Positions 16,088 through 22,691 of a stretch of DNA of 23,094 nt are shown one piece after another (within the stretch, counting starts at the first letter, position 1; each line of letters begins with the position of its first letter). Location of the stretch: the NCBI GenBank assembly GCA_004555535.1, contig SFHU01000091.1, positions 1 through 23,094 on the forward strand. Reading direction: 5' to 3'. This DNA comes from Clostridiales bacterium. GTDB taxonomy: Bacteria > Bacillota > Clostridia > Christensenellales > Aristaeellaceae. The translations under genes and the position numbers were made by a program. A model generated the notes under the pieces. It ran no database searches. It was not told the DNA's origin and saw only the letters and a list, made by a program, of their open reading frames with translations.

Positions 16088-16429
16088 TTACCTCTCGCGA
16101 ATCTTGGCGGCCTTGCCGGACAGATTACGCAGATAGTACAGCTTCGCACGGCGAACCTTGCCGCGGCGGAGCACCGTAATCTTGTCAAGACGCGGGGAAT
16201 GCAGCGGGAAGGTACGCTCCACGCCGATGCCGTAGGAAACACGGCGGAGGGTGAAGGTCTCGCGGACGCTGCCGTTGCGCTTAGCGATGCAGATGCCCTC
16301 GAACGCCTGAAGACGCTCGCGCTCGCCCTCAACGACCTTCACCATGACGCGGACGGTATCGCCGACGTTGAACTCGGGAAGATCCTTCTTGAGCTGCTCG
16401 CTTTCGATCGCACGGATGATCTCACTCAT
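16088..16429 (-). CDS. rplS: 50S ribosomal protein L19
   Basis: 113 residues, the family's normal length. The protein sits at the 30S-50S interface. Diagnostic segments are LPEFNVGDTVRVMVKVVEG, RLQAFEGICIAKRNG, ETFTLRRVSYGIGVERTFPLHSP, and the basic tail RRGKVRRAKLYYLRNLSGKAAKIRE. The ATG at 16429 is preceded by AAAGGAG at 10 nt; an upstream ATG at 16462 would add a non-conserved 11-residue tail and has no such site. The gene has its own promoter and terminator. In many Bacillota rplS follows rimM-trmD; here the upstream neighbour is an unrelated transporter gene. Confidence 0.98.
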   Translation of the reverse strand: MSEIIRAIESEQLKKDLPEFNVGDTVRVMVKVVEGERERLQAFEGICIAKRNGSVRETFTLRRVSYGIGVERTFPLHSPRLDKITVLRRGKVRRAKLYYLRNLSGKAAKIRER

Positions 16430-16511
16430 GTGTCGATTTCTCCTTTCCTCATAGACGTTCATGACCGGCGCGACTTTGCCGACAGCGGAACGCCCGTTTC
16501 ATACGGGGTCT

Positions 16512-16541
16512 ATTATAGCATTGACCCGCGGCATTTGGCAA
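16512..16541 (-). promoter_or_regulatory. Promoter of rplS with about 75-nt leader
   Basis: Minus strand -35 TTGCCA (16536-16541), 18-nt spacer, and a perfect TATAAT (16512-16517) carrying a TGC extension. The transcript should start near 16505, leaving a leader of about 75 nt before rplS. An autogenous L19 leader RNA is known in Bacillota, but I cannot establish the conserved structure here. Confidence 0.8.
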
Positions 16542-16605
16542 GAGAAATTTTCGCTTTTTCCCGGGTTTGGCGCAGCTTTTTGCCCTTTGCCCGCTCCACA
16601 GCCCG

Positions 16606-17660
16606 TCAGTCCGCCGTTTTTTCCGTTCCGGCGCGCTTCCCGGCGAAGACCGCGTCATCCAGCTCGCCCGTGCGGCGGGCCACGATCGCCGCGGCGATGG
16701 CGGCGGAGGAGACGTTGGTCAGCGTGCGCATCATGTCCGAGATCGTGTTGATGGGCACCAGCAGCACGACCGCGCCGATGGGCAGGCCCACCGTGCTGAA
16801 CAGCGCGATGGCGGATACGACCGCGATGCCCGGCACGCCGGCGCTGCCCACGGAGAGGAACCACGCCGTGAGCGCCAGCACAGCATACTGCTGGGGGCCC
16901 CACGAAAGCCCCGCCGCATGGACATAGAAGACAGCCAGAAGCACGGGCCAGACCGCCGTGCAGCCGGGCATGCCAATGGTCGTGCCCAGCGAGGCCGTGA
17001 AGTCCGCGACGCGATCGCTGACGCCCACGCGCTCGCGCAGTGCGGAGATCGTCACAGGCAGCGTGCCCACGCTCGCCTGCGTCGTGAACGCCGTCACCTG
17101 CGCCGGGAAGATCTTGCGGAAGAAGCGCACGGGGCTCAGCCTGGCCTGCGCGGCGATCAGCAGCGCGCCGAGCCCAAAGGTGAACACGAAGCAGACGCCG
17201 TAAATCACCGCGACCAGCAGCACAAGCTCCCTGAGCGCGTCCCGGCTCGTCAGCAGATTGCTCGCCGAGCCCGCGATCAGCGCGAGCACGGCATAGGGCG
17301 TCAGCTCCATGAAGAAATCCGTGACCGCGAAGACGATCTTGCGAAGCGCCTCCACGCCCCGGCAAAACGGGACGACGGCCTCCGCTCCCTCCTGCCGCTC
17401 AACGGCGAGGCAGGCGATGGACAGCACCAGCGCGATGAGGATGATGCCCGGCACGTTGTTGCTTACGATATCGCCCAGCACGTTGGACGGGAAGAGCCCG
17501 CGCAGCACCTCCGTAAACGGGCGCGTCGTCCCGGCATAGGCGGAGAGCGCGGCGTCCAGTCCACGCTCCGCCTGTCGAGAAAGCGCAGGAAGACGAACGC
17601 CAGCAGGACGATATCCAGCGCGAGAAACGGAATCCATTGGATTCCCAGCAATACGCTCAT
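16606..17660 (-). pseudogene. TcyP-like dicarboxylate/amino acid:cation symporter, internal deletion with frameshift
   Basis: A sodium/proton-coupled amino-acid symporter of the SDF (DAACS) family, nearest in layout to the cystine symporter TcyP. The ATG at 17660 has GGAGG at 7 nt and opens with MSVLLGIQWIPFLALDIVLLAFVFLRFLDRR, the expected first helix. Near 17555-17580 the frame changes and the protein resumes about 110 residues later in the family alignment: TRPFTEVLRGLFPSNVLGDIVSNNVPGI, then FMELTPYAVLALI. The transport core follows, including TTQASVGTLPVTI and TTIGMPGCTAVWP. Helices 2 to about 4 are missing, so the product should be dead unless the gap is an assembly error. The deletion length must be 1 more than a multiple of three. 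A start at 17637 would give an open frame but a meaningless N-terminus. Lies 82 nt after the small secreted-protein gene. Confidence 0.82.
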
Positions 17661-17696
17661 GCGAGTACCTCCGGTATTTTACAGTTCATTCTCGGC

Positions 17697-17719
17697 GGAC
17701 GGCGCAGTTCCCGCCGTCC
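17697..17719 (-). other. Intercistronic hairpin
   Basis: A perfect 8-bp stem (GGACGGCG at 17697-17704 with CGCCGTCC at 17712-17719) with a 7-nt loop lies between the small secreted-protein gene and the symporter gene. There is no U-tract, so it is more likely an mRNA-stability or processing element than a terminator. Confidence 0.45.
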
Positions 17720-17742
17720 GGCCCATCAAAATCCTGCGCACC

Positions 17743-18252
17743 TCAGCACAGCGGAACGACAACCGTTCCCTGTCCGCTCTCCGGCTCGGCCTTCTCGGGA
17801 GCGCTTTCCTCCGACGGCGCATAGCGCAGCTCGAGCCAGACCAGATCCTCGTAATTGGGCAGCTGCTCGAGCTCGTCGCCCGGGATATAGGCTTCCGCCG
17901 CGGCACGGGCGTCGGCGATCCTCTGACGGATCTCCTCGTCCGTGATTCCGTCCGCCGTCCTGCGCTGGTTGGCGACCACCGCCGTCTTGTTCGCAAGACG
18001 CACATATTCCGCCTTGGCGCTCTCCAGCTCATCGAGATTTTCCACGCGGCTCTCCAGGTTCAGGTTGGGATCAAGCCTCGCCACGGCGGCATCCGCCTCG
18101 TCAAGGGCGGCGCGGCTCTCCTCGTCATAGCGCACCTGGCCGATCGCCTCGATGCTCGCCGAAGCGGTGCGGACTGCATAGGCCGCGGATGCCGCACTCA
18201 GGCCGGAAAGCGCCACGGCGGCGGCCAGCAGGATGATCGTCAGCTTCTTCAC
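17743..18252 (-). CDS. Small secreted protein with a single three-helix-type surface repeat domain
   Basis: 169 residues. Residues 1-24 are a signal peptide (MKKLTIILLAAAVALSGLSAASA). Residues 30-90 match the pattern of helical repeats found in tandem in clostridial surface proteins: an Ile-Glu-x-Ile-Gly start, a Tyr-x-x-x-Ser-x-x-x-Leu helix, then LDELESAKAEYVRL. A second helical part (TDEEIRQRIADARAAAEAYI) and an acidic, Pro/Glu-rich tail follow; the last residue is Cys. It carries one copy and no transmembrane anchor or sorting signal. Function unknown. The start is GTG, with AGGAGG 8 nt upstream. It lies downstream of the cysteine-rich leader ORF and terminator, and upstream of the broken symporter gene, probably in the same unit. 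Confidence 0.78.
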   Translation of the reverse strand: MKKLTIILLAAAVALSGLSAASAAYAVRTASASIEAIGQVRYDEESRAALDEADAAVARLDPNLNLESRVENLDELESAKAEYVRLANKTAVVANQRRTADGITDEEIRQRIADARAAAEAYIPGDELEQLPNYEDLVWLELRYAPSEESAPEKAEPESGQGTVVVPLC

Positions 18253-18453
18253 AGAAATTCCTCCTTGTGTGGATCAAACGAAAACTGAATCGGGGCTTCC
18301 GCCCGACAGCGATCCGTCGCCCGGGTCGCACCAGCATGTCTCATCAGGCTTTCCTTCTTTCTTCTGTATCCAAAAGCGGCCGCTCTTCGACCCACGCCGT
18401 GCTTTCAAGTGCCTTCCCTTCAAGGCCGATGGCAAAGCCACTTTCTATAGGTT
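18253..18453. other. Intergenic stretch between leader terminator and secreted-protein gene
   Basis: Apart from the ribosome binding site of the downstream gene and a 10-bp palindrome (AGCGGCCGCT near 18380), I see nothing firm here. No convincing promoter is visible on the minus strand, which suggests the downstream gene depends on transcripts passing the terminator at 18454-18495. Confidence 0.4.
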
Positions 18454-18495
18454 CAAAAAACGGGGCGAAGCGCTTCATGCAGCCTCGTCCCGTTT
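18454..18495 (-). terminator. Intrinsic terminator or attenuator after the cysteine-rich leader ORF
   Basis: A 13-bp stem with one mismatch pairs 18482-18495 with 18458-18471 around a 10-nt loop; on the minus strand it is followed directly by TTTTTTG. It starts 18 nt beyond the stop of the 29-codon ORF. An 8-nt segment inside that ORF (18548-18555) can pair with the 5' arm (18484-18491, two G-U pairs), so an alternative antiterminating fold is possible. Confidence 0.82.
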
Positions 18496-18512
18496 CAGCA
18501 TCCATTCAGGCG

Positions 18513-18602
18513 TCACACGCATATGCAACGCAAAAAGGCCTTCGGCGAAGACGAGTACCGAAAGCAACACATACACATGGCCCTGCAAATCGCTTCGTTC
18601 AT
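18513..18602 (-). CDS. 29-residue cysteine-rich leader peptide (putative)
   Basis: A short ORF with six cysteines in 29 residues, at positions 6, 10, 12, 13, 25 and 27, including an adjacent Cys-Cys pair. The ATG at 18602 has AAAGGAG with 9-nt spacing. It lies in a transcript that starts at a TTGACA promoter and meets a strong terminator 18 nt past the stop codon. This layout is that of a transcription-attenuation leader in which ribosome stalling at Cys codons could report cysteinyl-tRNA supply. The downstream unit contains a cystine-symporter-like gene, which fits that reading. It could instead be a free-standing small protein or a chance ORF on a small RNA. No homologue is recognised. Confidence 0.5.
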   Translation of the reverse strand: MNEAICRAMCMCCFRYSSSPKAFLRCICV

Positions 18603-18620
18603 GGTCCCCGTCTCCTTTCT

Positions 18621-18635
18621 CGATAAAACTTATCG
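18621..18635. promoter_or_regulatory. Palindromic operator-like site at the start of the leader transcript
   Basis: CGATAA-AAC-TTATCG is a perfect 6-bp palindrome with a 3-nt centre. It begins a few bases downstream of the predicted transcription start and ends just before the ribosome binding site of the leader ORF. It could bind a repressor or form a small 5' hairpin in RNA. The regulator is unknown. Confidence 0.5.
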
Positions 18636-18646
18636 GATTTATAGGT

Positions 18647-18674
18647 ATTAAAGCACACTCGACGCCGTTGTCAA
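18647..18674 (-). promoter_or_regulatory. Strong promoter of the cysteine-rich leader transcript
   Basis: Minus strand -35 TTGACA (18669-18674, perfect), 16-nt spacer, -10 TTTAAT (18647-18652, one mismatch). The predicted start is near 18640. The surrounding bases are AT-rich compared with the GC-rich genes on both sides. Confidence 0.75.
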
Positions 18675-18740
18675 GCGCTGTTTGCCAAATTCTTGAAAAA
18701 AACGTCATCGTCCGGCGGCGCCGGCTCAAAGGCAGGGCAC

Positions 18741-18768
18741 GTTTAAAGGGGCCGAAGCCCCTTCAAAC
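18741..18768 (-). terminator. Strong UUCG-loop hairpin after the orphan binding protein gene
   Basis: GTTTGAAGGGGC pairs with GCCCCTTTAAAC around a UUCG tetraloop on the minus strand (12 bp with one G-U). It lies 25 nt beyond the stop of the binding protein gene. There is no U-tract behind it, so it may stop RNA decay or act as a weak terminator. Confidence 0.55.
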
Positions 18769-18792
18769 GCTATTCTCTGCGGAGGCCGCCCT

Positions 18793-19956
18793 CTATCTTG
18801 CCGCCTCCATCATCGCGGATATCCCCGTGACCGCCGCCTTCGGGGTCTCCGCGCCGTCCAGCACGCGCCCCGCCGCGCCGGCGAAGAGACCGCGCAGCGT
18901 GCCGCCGCCGTCCAGGAGCGGCAGCGCCGGCAGCCAGAAGGCGTCGTCCCGGCGGATGCCGTCCTCCCCGAGAGCCGCCTGTGCGCCCGCGTCCCCGGCG
19001 AGGAAGCGCAGCGCGCTGAGGGCCAGCACGGTCTGCGCGCTGCGCTCGCTGACAAAGACGCATGCCCCGGTCAGCTCAAACGCGCGCACGGGCAGGCCCA
19101 GCGGCGTGGGATAGGAGAGCGTGCGCAGCTCGAGCTCCGCCTCCGACACAGCCTGCGCGCTGCGCGTCTCCTCCTCCTCCGTCCAGTCGATGAACAGCGC
19201 CGTCTCCCCGCCGAGGAACCGGGCAAGCGCCTCCTCCCGGCTGCCCGCGACGCCCACGAGCCCGCCGAGCACCATGTCGCGCAGCCAGACGAGTCCCGTC
19301 ATCGCCGCGCCCGGCTCGAACGTGCCGTCGCTTCGCAGCATCGCGCCGCCGCCGACCGCCTGCACGAACGCCTCCAACGCCGCGCCGTCGTCCTCCAGCC
19401 AGATGTCCATGCCGGTCAGGTCGTGAATCGCGAACTCCTCCAGCAGCTGATTGAGCTCCGACGGATACCAGACCGGGTGCCCGACCGGGTCGAGCAGGTA
19501 GCCAAAGCCGTGCGCGTTGACCAGCTCCTCATTGACCGCCATCTCCCGGCAGCGGGCGGCGAGCGGCAGCATGAAGAGCGTCTCCTCCAGCACGCAGGTA
19601 TCCGTCACCTCCGGCTCGATGCGCGCCAGGCTCCCGGCCTGTCCATCCAGCGCGAGCAGCAGTCCCTCCCGGGCCCAGGGGCGCGCCTCCTGCGGCGGGC
19701 AGATTGCCAGCTGCGGTGCCCTGTCGTCGAGCACGAGCGCGCGCAGGTCGCCCTCCTCCTCCTCATAGACAGCCGTCCAGTCTCCCTGCGGGAATGCCTC
19801 TCGGAGCAGCACCAGAACCCTCTCCGCCGTCTGACGCGCGAGCACGTCCTGCGCGACATACACCCGCATCTCCTCCTGCGCCGCCGCGCCGCTGAGCAGC
19901 GCCGCCACCAGCAGCGCCGCAAGCGCCGTCATCCACGCAGCCAACCCTTTTTTCAC
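18793..19956 (-). CDS. Secreted solute-binding-protein-like protein, orphan
   Basis: 387 residues. The N-terminus is a signal peptide (KKGLAAWMTALAALLVAALLSGAAAQ) without a lipobox cysteine, so the protein would be released or held by other means. The remainder resembles family-1 extracellular solute-binding proteins: RVYVAQDVLARQTAERVL, an APQLAICPPQEA segment, VNEELVNAHGFG, YPSELNQLLEEFA, ARFLGGETALFIDW, and VFVSERSAQTVLALSALRFLAG. The ligand cannot be told and identity rests on pattern rather than strong motifs. A GTG start at 19956 is chosen because AAGGAGG lies 8 nt upstream; an ATG at 19980 would put the ribosome site inside the coding region. No permease or ATPase gene adjoins it in an operon; the neighbouring ABC operon has its own binding protein and terminator. 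Confidence 0.7.
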   Translation of the reverse strand: MKKGLAAWMTALAALLVAALLSGAAAQEEMRVYVAQDVLARQTAERVLVLLREAFPQGDWTAVYEEEEGDLRALVLDDRAPQLAICPPQEARPWAREGLLLALDGQAGSLARIEPEVTDTCVLEETLFMLPLAARCREMAVNEELVNAHGFGYLLDPVGHPVWYPSELNQLLEEFAIHDLTGMDIWLEDDGAALEAFVQAVGGGAMLRSDGTFEPGAAMTGLVWLRDMVLGGLVGVAGSREEALARFLGGETALFIDWTEEEETRSAQAVSEAELELRTLSYPTPLGLPVRAFELTGACVFVSERSAQTVLALSALRFLAGDAGAQAALGEDGIRRDDAFWLPALPLLDGGGTLRGLFAGAAGRVLDGAETPKAAVTGISAMMEAAR

Positions 19957-19985
19957 GTCCCCGTCCCTCCTTGTCCTCATGCTTC

Positions 19986-19991
19986 AATATA
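19986..19991 (-). promoter_or_regulatory. Possible -10 element of the orphan binding protein gene
   Basis: TATATT on the minus strand lies 30 nt upstream of the GTG start, beyond the upstream terminator. No good -35 is seen at proper spacing, so confidence is low. Confidence 0.33.
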
Positions 19992-20062
19992 TACGCGCCG
20001 TTCCGCTTTTCATGCGGGCATATGGACAATTCTTTGCGTGCACAAGGGGCTGCCTCGGTGGC

Positions 20063-20106
20063 AAAAAAAACCGGCATTTCACCGCTGACCCTTGTGAAAT
20101 GCCGGT
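20063..20106 (-). terminator. Intrinsic terminator of the amino-acid ABC operon
   Basis: A perfect 13-bp stem (20070-20082 with 20094-20106) and an 11-nt loop, followed on the minus strand by a run of eight T. It starts 33 nt after the ATPase stop codon. Confidence 0.95.
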
Positions 20107-20138
20107 CAATCCAGTTGTCTGTTCCGCGTCCCGGGGTA

Positions 20139-20870
20139 TCACAGCATGCTGCTCAGGAAGCTGCGCAGCCGCGGGGATTTCGGCGCGCCCAGCACCTGCT
20201 GCGGTGCGCCCTGCTCGCAGATCACGCCGCCGTCCATGAAGACGACCTGGTCGGCGACCGCGCGGGCAAAGCCCATCTCGTGCGTGACCACAAGCATCGT
20301 CAGGCCCTCCTGCGCGAGGTTCTGCATGACGGCAAGCACCTCGCCGACCATCTCCGGGTCGAGCGCGCTCGTCGGCTCGTCAAAGAGGATGACCTCCGGA
20401 TCCATCGCCAGCGCGCGGGCGATGGCGACGCGCTGCTTCTGTCCGCCCGAGAGCTGGCGCGGCTTGGCATTCACATAGGCCTCCATGCCGACCTTTCTCA
20501 AATACTTGAGCGCGCTGCGCTCGCTCTCCTCGCGCGAGCGCTTCAAGACCTTCATCTGCCCGGTCACGCAGTTGCCCAGCACGTCCATGTTGCCAAAGAG
20601 GTTGAACTGCTGGAACACCATGCCGACCTTCGCGTGGTAGCGCGGCATGTTGACCCGGCCGGTGAGGATATCCTCGCCGTGGTAGAGGATTTCGCCCGCG
20701 TCGGGCGTCTCCAGCAGGTTGATGCAGCGCAGGAGCGTCGATTTGCCCGAGCCGGAGGAGCCGATGATGCAGGTGACCTCGCCCTTCTGCGCGGCAAAGT
20801 CGATGCCCCGCAGCACCTCATGGCTGCCAAACGCCTTGCGCAAACCGCGGACCTCGATCACGCTTTCCAT
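20139..20870 (-). CDS. Polar amino-acid ABC transporter ATP-binding protein (GlnQ type)
   Basis: 243 residues, complete. Walker A GSSGSGKST at 37-45, Q-loop QQFNLFGNMDVLGN, signature LSGGQKQRVAIARALAMDP, Walker B EVILFDEPTSALDPEMV, and the H-loop in VVTHEMGFARAVADQ. All belong to the polar amino-acid uptake (PAAT) subfamily. It powers import with the permease and binding protein encoded just upstream. Its ATG lies inside the end of the permease gene (13-nt overlap), with GGAGGTGA about 8 nt before it. The substrate could be glutamine, cystine or another polar amino acid; sequence alone does not decide. Confidence 0.96.
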   Translation of the reverse strand: MESVIEVRGLRKAFGSHEVLRGIDFAAQKGEVTCIIGSSGSGKSTLLRCINLLETPDAGEILYHGEDILTGRVNMPRYHAKVGMVFQQFNLFGNMDVLGNCVTGQMKVLKRSREESERSALKYLRKVGMEAYVNAKPRQLSGGQKQRVAIARALAMDPEVILFDEPTSALDPEMVGEVLAVMQNLAQEGLTMLVVTHEMGFARAVADQVVFMDGGVICEQGAPQQVLGAPKSPRLRSFLSSML

Positions 20871-21700
20871 GACCGGCTCACCTCCTCCTCGTTTTCCCGG
20901 CTGACGACGATCTCCGCGCGGCTGTCGCTCTGCGAGCCGTGGATGACGTAGTTGTCCGGGCCGTCCATCCTGCGCTCCACCCAGCGCAGCAAGCGGCTGA
21001 CCGTCAGCGTCAGGATCAGGTAGATCACCGCGATGATGAAATAGACCTCAAAGTAGCGGTAATACGCGCCCGCCGCGCTCTTGGCCTGGAAGAACAGCTC
21101 CGAGACGGAGATGACGTTGAGCACGGAGGAGTCCTTGATGTTGACGATCAGCTCGTTGCCCACGGAGGGCAGGATGTTGCGGATCGCCTGCGGCAGCACG
21201 ACGGTCGTCATCGTCTGCCAGTGGGTCATGCCGATGGCGTGCGCCGCCTCGAACTGGCCCTTGTCGATGGAGATGATGCCGCCGCGGATGATCTCCGCCA
21301 TATACGCGCCGGTGTTGATGGAGATGATGAAGATCGCGGCGAACGTCGTGTCCATGTACACGCCCGCGTACTGCGCGCCGTAGTAGATGACGACCGCCTG
21401 CACGATCATCGGCGTGCCGCGGAAGACCTGGATATACGCGCCCAGCAGCAGCTGTGCCAGATGCAGCAGCATGCCGCGCGCGGCGCAGAGCGCGCCCTCC
21501 AGCGCGCCGTGGTGGCCGGGGCGCTCCGGCGCGGGCGAAAACGAGCGCACGATGGCGACCAGCAGTCCGATGACAAAGCCAAAGAGCGTGCCCGTCAGCG
21601 CGATGAGCAGGGTCATGCCCGTGCCGCGCAGAAAGAGCATGCCGTACTTCTGCAGCAGGAACGCGACCCAGCCGAAGAAGGAAGTGTTTGCTGTTGGCAT
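20858..21700 (-). CDS. Polar amino-acid ABC transporter permease (GlnP/HisM type)
   Basis: 280 residues with about five transmembrane helices. The family segment VFRGTPMIVQAVVIYYGAQYAG and the EAA loop EAAHAIGMTHWQTMTTVVLPQAIRN, which contacts the ATPase, are clear, as is GNELIVNIKDSSVLNVIS. The cytoplasmic stretch RSFSPAPERPGHHGALEG between helices 1 and 2 is longer than in many relatives. The C-terminal tail is charged (RENEEEVSRSW). The ATG at 21700 has GGAG at 5 nt; the frame is open further upstream but crosses the intercistronic hairpin. It probably forms a homodimer, as only one permease gene is present. Confidence 0.95.
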   Translation of the reverse strand: MPTANTSFFGWVAFLLQKYGMLFLRGTGMTLLIALTGTLFGFVIGLLVAIVRSFSPAPERPGHHGALEGALCAARGMLLHLAQLLLGAYIQVFRGTPMIVQAVVIYYGAQYAGVYMDTTFAAIFIISINTGAYMAEIIRGGIISIDKGQFEAAHAIGMTHWQTMTTVVLPQAIRNILPSVGNELIVNIKDSSVLNVISVSELFFQAKSAAGAYYRYFEVYFIIAVIYLILTLTVSRLLRWVERRMDGPDNYVIHGSQSDSRAEIVVSRENEEEVSRSWKA

Positions 21701-21729
21701 GTGATCTCCTCTCTCTGATGAAGAAAGGG

Positions 21730-21750
21730 CTGCCGGAGAGATTCCGACAG
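21730..21750 (-). other. Intercistronic hairpin between binding protein and permease genes
   Basis: CTGTCGGA and TCCGGCAG form an 8-bp stem (one G-U) with a 5-nt loop, followed on the minus strand by CCCTTTCTTC. Such partial terminators or decay barriers are common after binding-protein genes and would keep the binding protein in excess over the membrane parts. Confidence 0.55.
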
Positions 21751-21835
21751 TCCGTATGGAATCCTGAGTTGTGCAGAGCCTCCGGTTTGGCGGATTCAAA
21801 CCCGTTCGGAAGCGGATACAGGCTCAGCCCGCCGC

Positions 21836-22636
21836 TTATTCGCTCAGCGGCTGCGCGGCGACCGCCGCGTCCATGATCGCGTTGCGCTCCTCGTCGGTGA
21901 TTCCGGCGAGAATCTCGTTGATCTGCGCCTTGAGCTCGCTGCCCTGGCGGATGCCCACGGCGATTTCCGCGTCCTCCGGCGCGACCTCAAAGCCCTCGCC
22001 CTCCGCAAAGGTCAGGAAGGTCAGGTCGGGATTGGAGCTCGTCGCGGAGACCGCGCCCGGACGGTCGGCGATATAGCCGTCGATCGCGCCGGAGCTGACG
22101 GCGACGATCATCGTCGGGAAGGTGTCCTGCGCGGGCATCTTCACAACGCCCGGGATCTGGTCGATCATCTCATAGTGGAACGTGCTCATCTGGCCGGTGA
22201 TCTTCGCGCCCGCCAGGTCGGCAAGGCTCGCCGCGGCGGCGTACGCGCTGTCCTTGCGCACGACGACGGTCAGCTCCGTGACGTAGTAGGCGTCGGTGAA
22301 GTCGATGGTCAGCTTGCGCTCCTCCGTCGGGCTCATGCCCGCGATGATCACGTCGATGTTGCCCGAGAGCAGCGCCGGCGTCAGGCCGTCCCACTCCGTC
22401 TTCACGATCTCCAGATCCATGCCCAGCTTGTCCGCGATGATTTTCGCGATGCGCACGTCGTAGCCGTCCGCATAGCCGCCCGCGGCGATCGCCACGGCGT
22501 TCTCGCCCGGCTCGCTCTGCGTCCAGTTGTAGGGCGCATAGTTGCACTCCATGCCCACGCGCAGCGTCTGGGCCGCGCCCAGCGACGCCGCACAGACCAG
22601 CGCGAGCGCCAGCAGAATCGTCATGAGTTTCTTCAT
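21836..22636 (-). CDS. Polar amino-acid ABC transporter substrate-binding protein
   Basis: 266 residues, family-3 solute-binding fold. A signal peptide (MKKLMTILLALALVCAASLGAAQ) is followed by TLRVGMECNYAPYNWTQ, a GYADGYDVRIAKIIADKLGMDLEIV segment, WDGLTPALLSGNIDVIIAGMSPTEER (ligand-carboxylate-binding region) and a hinge near KITGQMSTFHYEMIDQI. The cysteine in the signal core (LALVCAAS) does not fit a good lipobox, so lipidation is uncertain. The ATG at 22636 has AGGAGG at 9 nt; a longer open frame upstream crosses the promoter and is rejected. First gene of the ABC operon. Ligand likely a polar amino acid; which one is unknown. Confidence 0.95.
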   Translation of the reverse strand: MKKLMTILLALALVCAASLGAAQTLRVGMECNYAPYNWTQSEPGENAVAIAAGGYADGYDVRIAKIIADKLGMDLEIVKTEWDGLTPALLSGNIDVIIAGMSPTEERKLTIDFTDAYYVTELTVVVRKDSAYAAAASLADLAGAKITGQMSTFHYEMIDQIPGVVKMPAQDTFPTMIVAVSSGAIDGYIADRPGAVSATSSNPDLTFLTFAEGEGFEVAPEDAEIAVGIRQGSELKAQINEILAGITDEERNAIMDAAVAAQPLSE

Positions 22637-22656
22637 GGGAAAATTCCTCCTTATAA

Positions 22657-22671
22657 AGCGGCCCTGCCGCT
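22657..22671 (-). other. Small hairpin in the leader of the ABC operon
   Basis: AGCGGC and GCCGCT form a perfect 6-bp stem with a 3-nt loop, ending a few bases before the AGGAGG site of the binding protein gene. It might influence ribosome access or mRNA life; nothing else in the 50-nt leader stands out. Confidence 0.35.
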
Positions 22672-22691
22672 CTCTTCTTCTGAACGCGCCT

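Noticed and set aside
16430..16505. L19 autoregulatory leader RNA
   Set aside because: The leader has suitable length, but I could not build a convincing conserved structure, so it is only mentioned with the promoter.
17638..17660. Symporter as an intact gene starting at 17637
   Set aside because: The first 25 residues in that frame are Arg-rich nonsense overlapping the true first helix in another frame, and the good ribosome site belongs to the ATG at 17660.
18375..18390. NotI-like palindrome AGCGGCCGCT as a vector or linker trace
   Set aside because: The flanks are unremarkable genomic sequence, and GC-rich palindromes of this size occur by chance here.
18475..18729. 84-codon minus-strand frame over the leader region, with a hydrophobic stretch near its end
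   Set aside because: Its ATG lies upstream of the strong promoter at 18647-18674, so it could not be translated from that transcript, and no alternative start in frame has a well-spaced ribosome site. The 29-codon frame has both.
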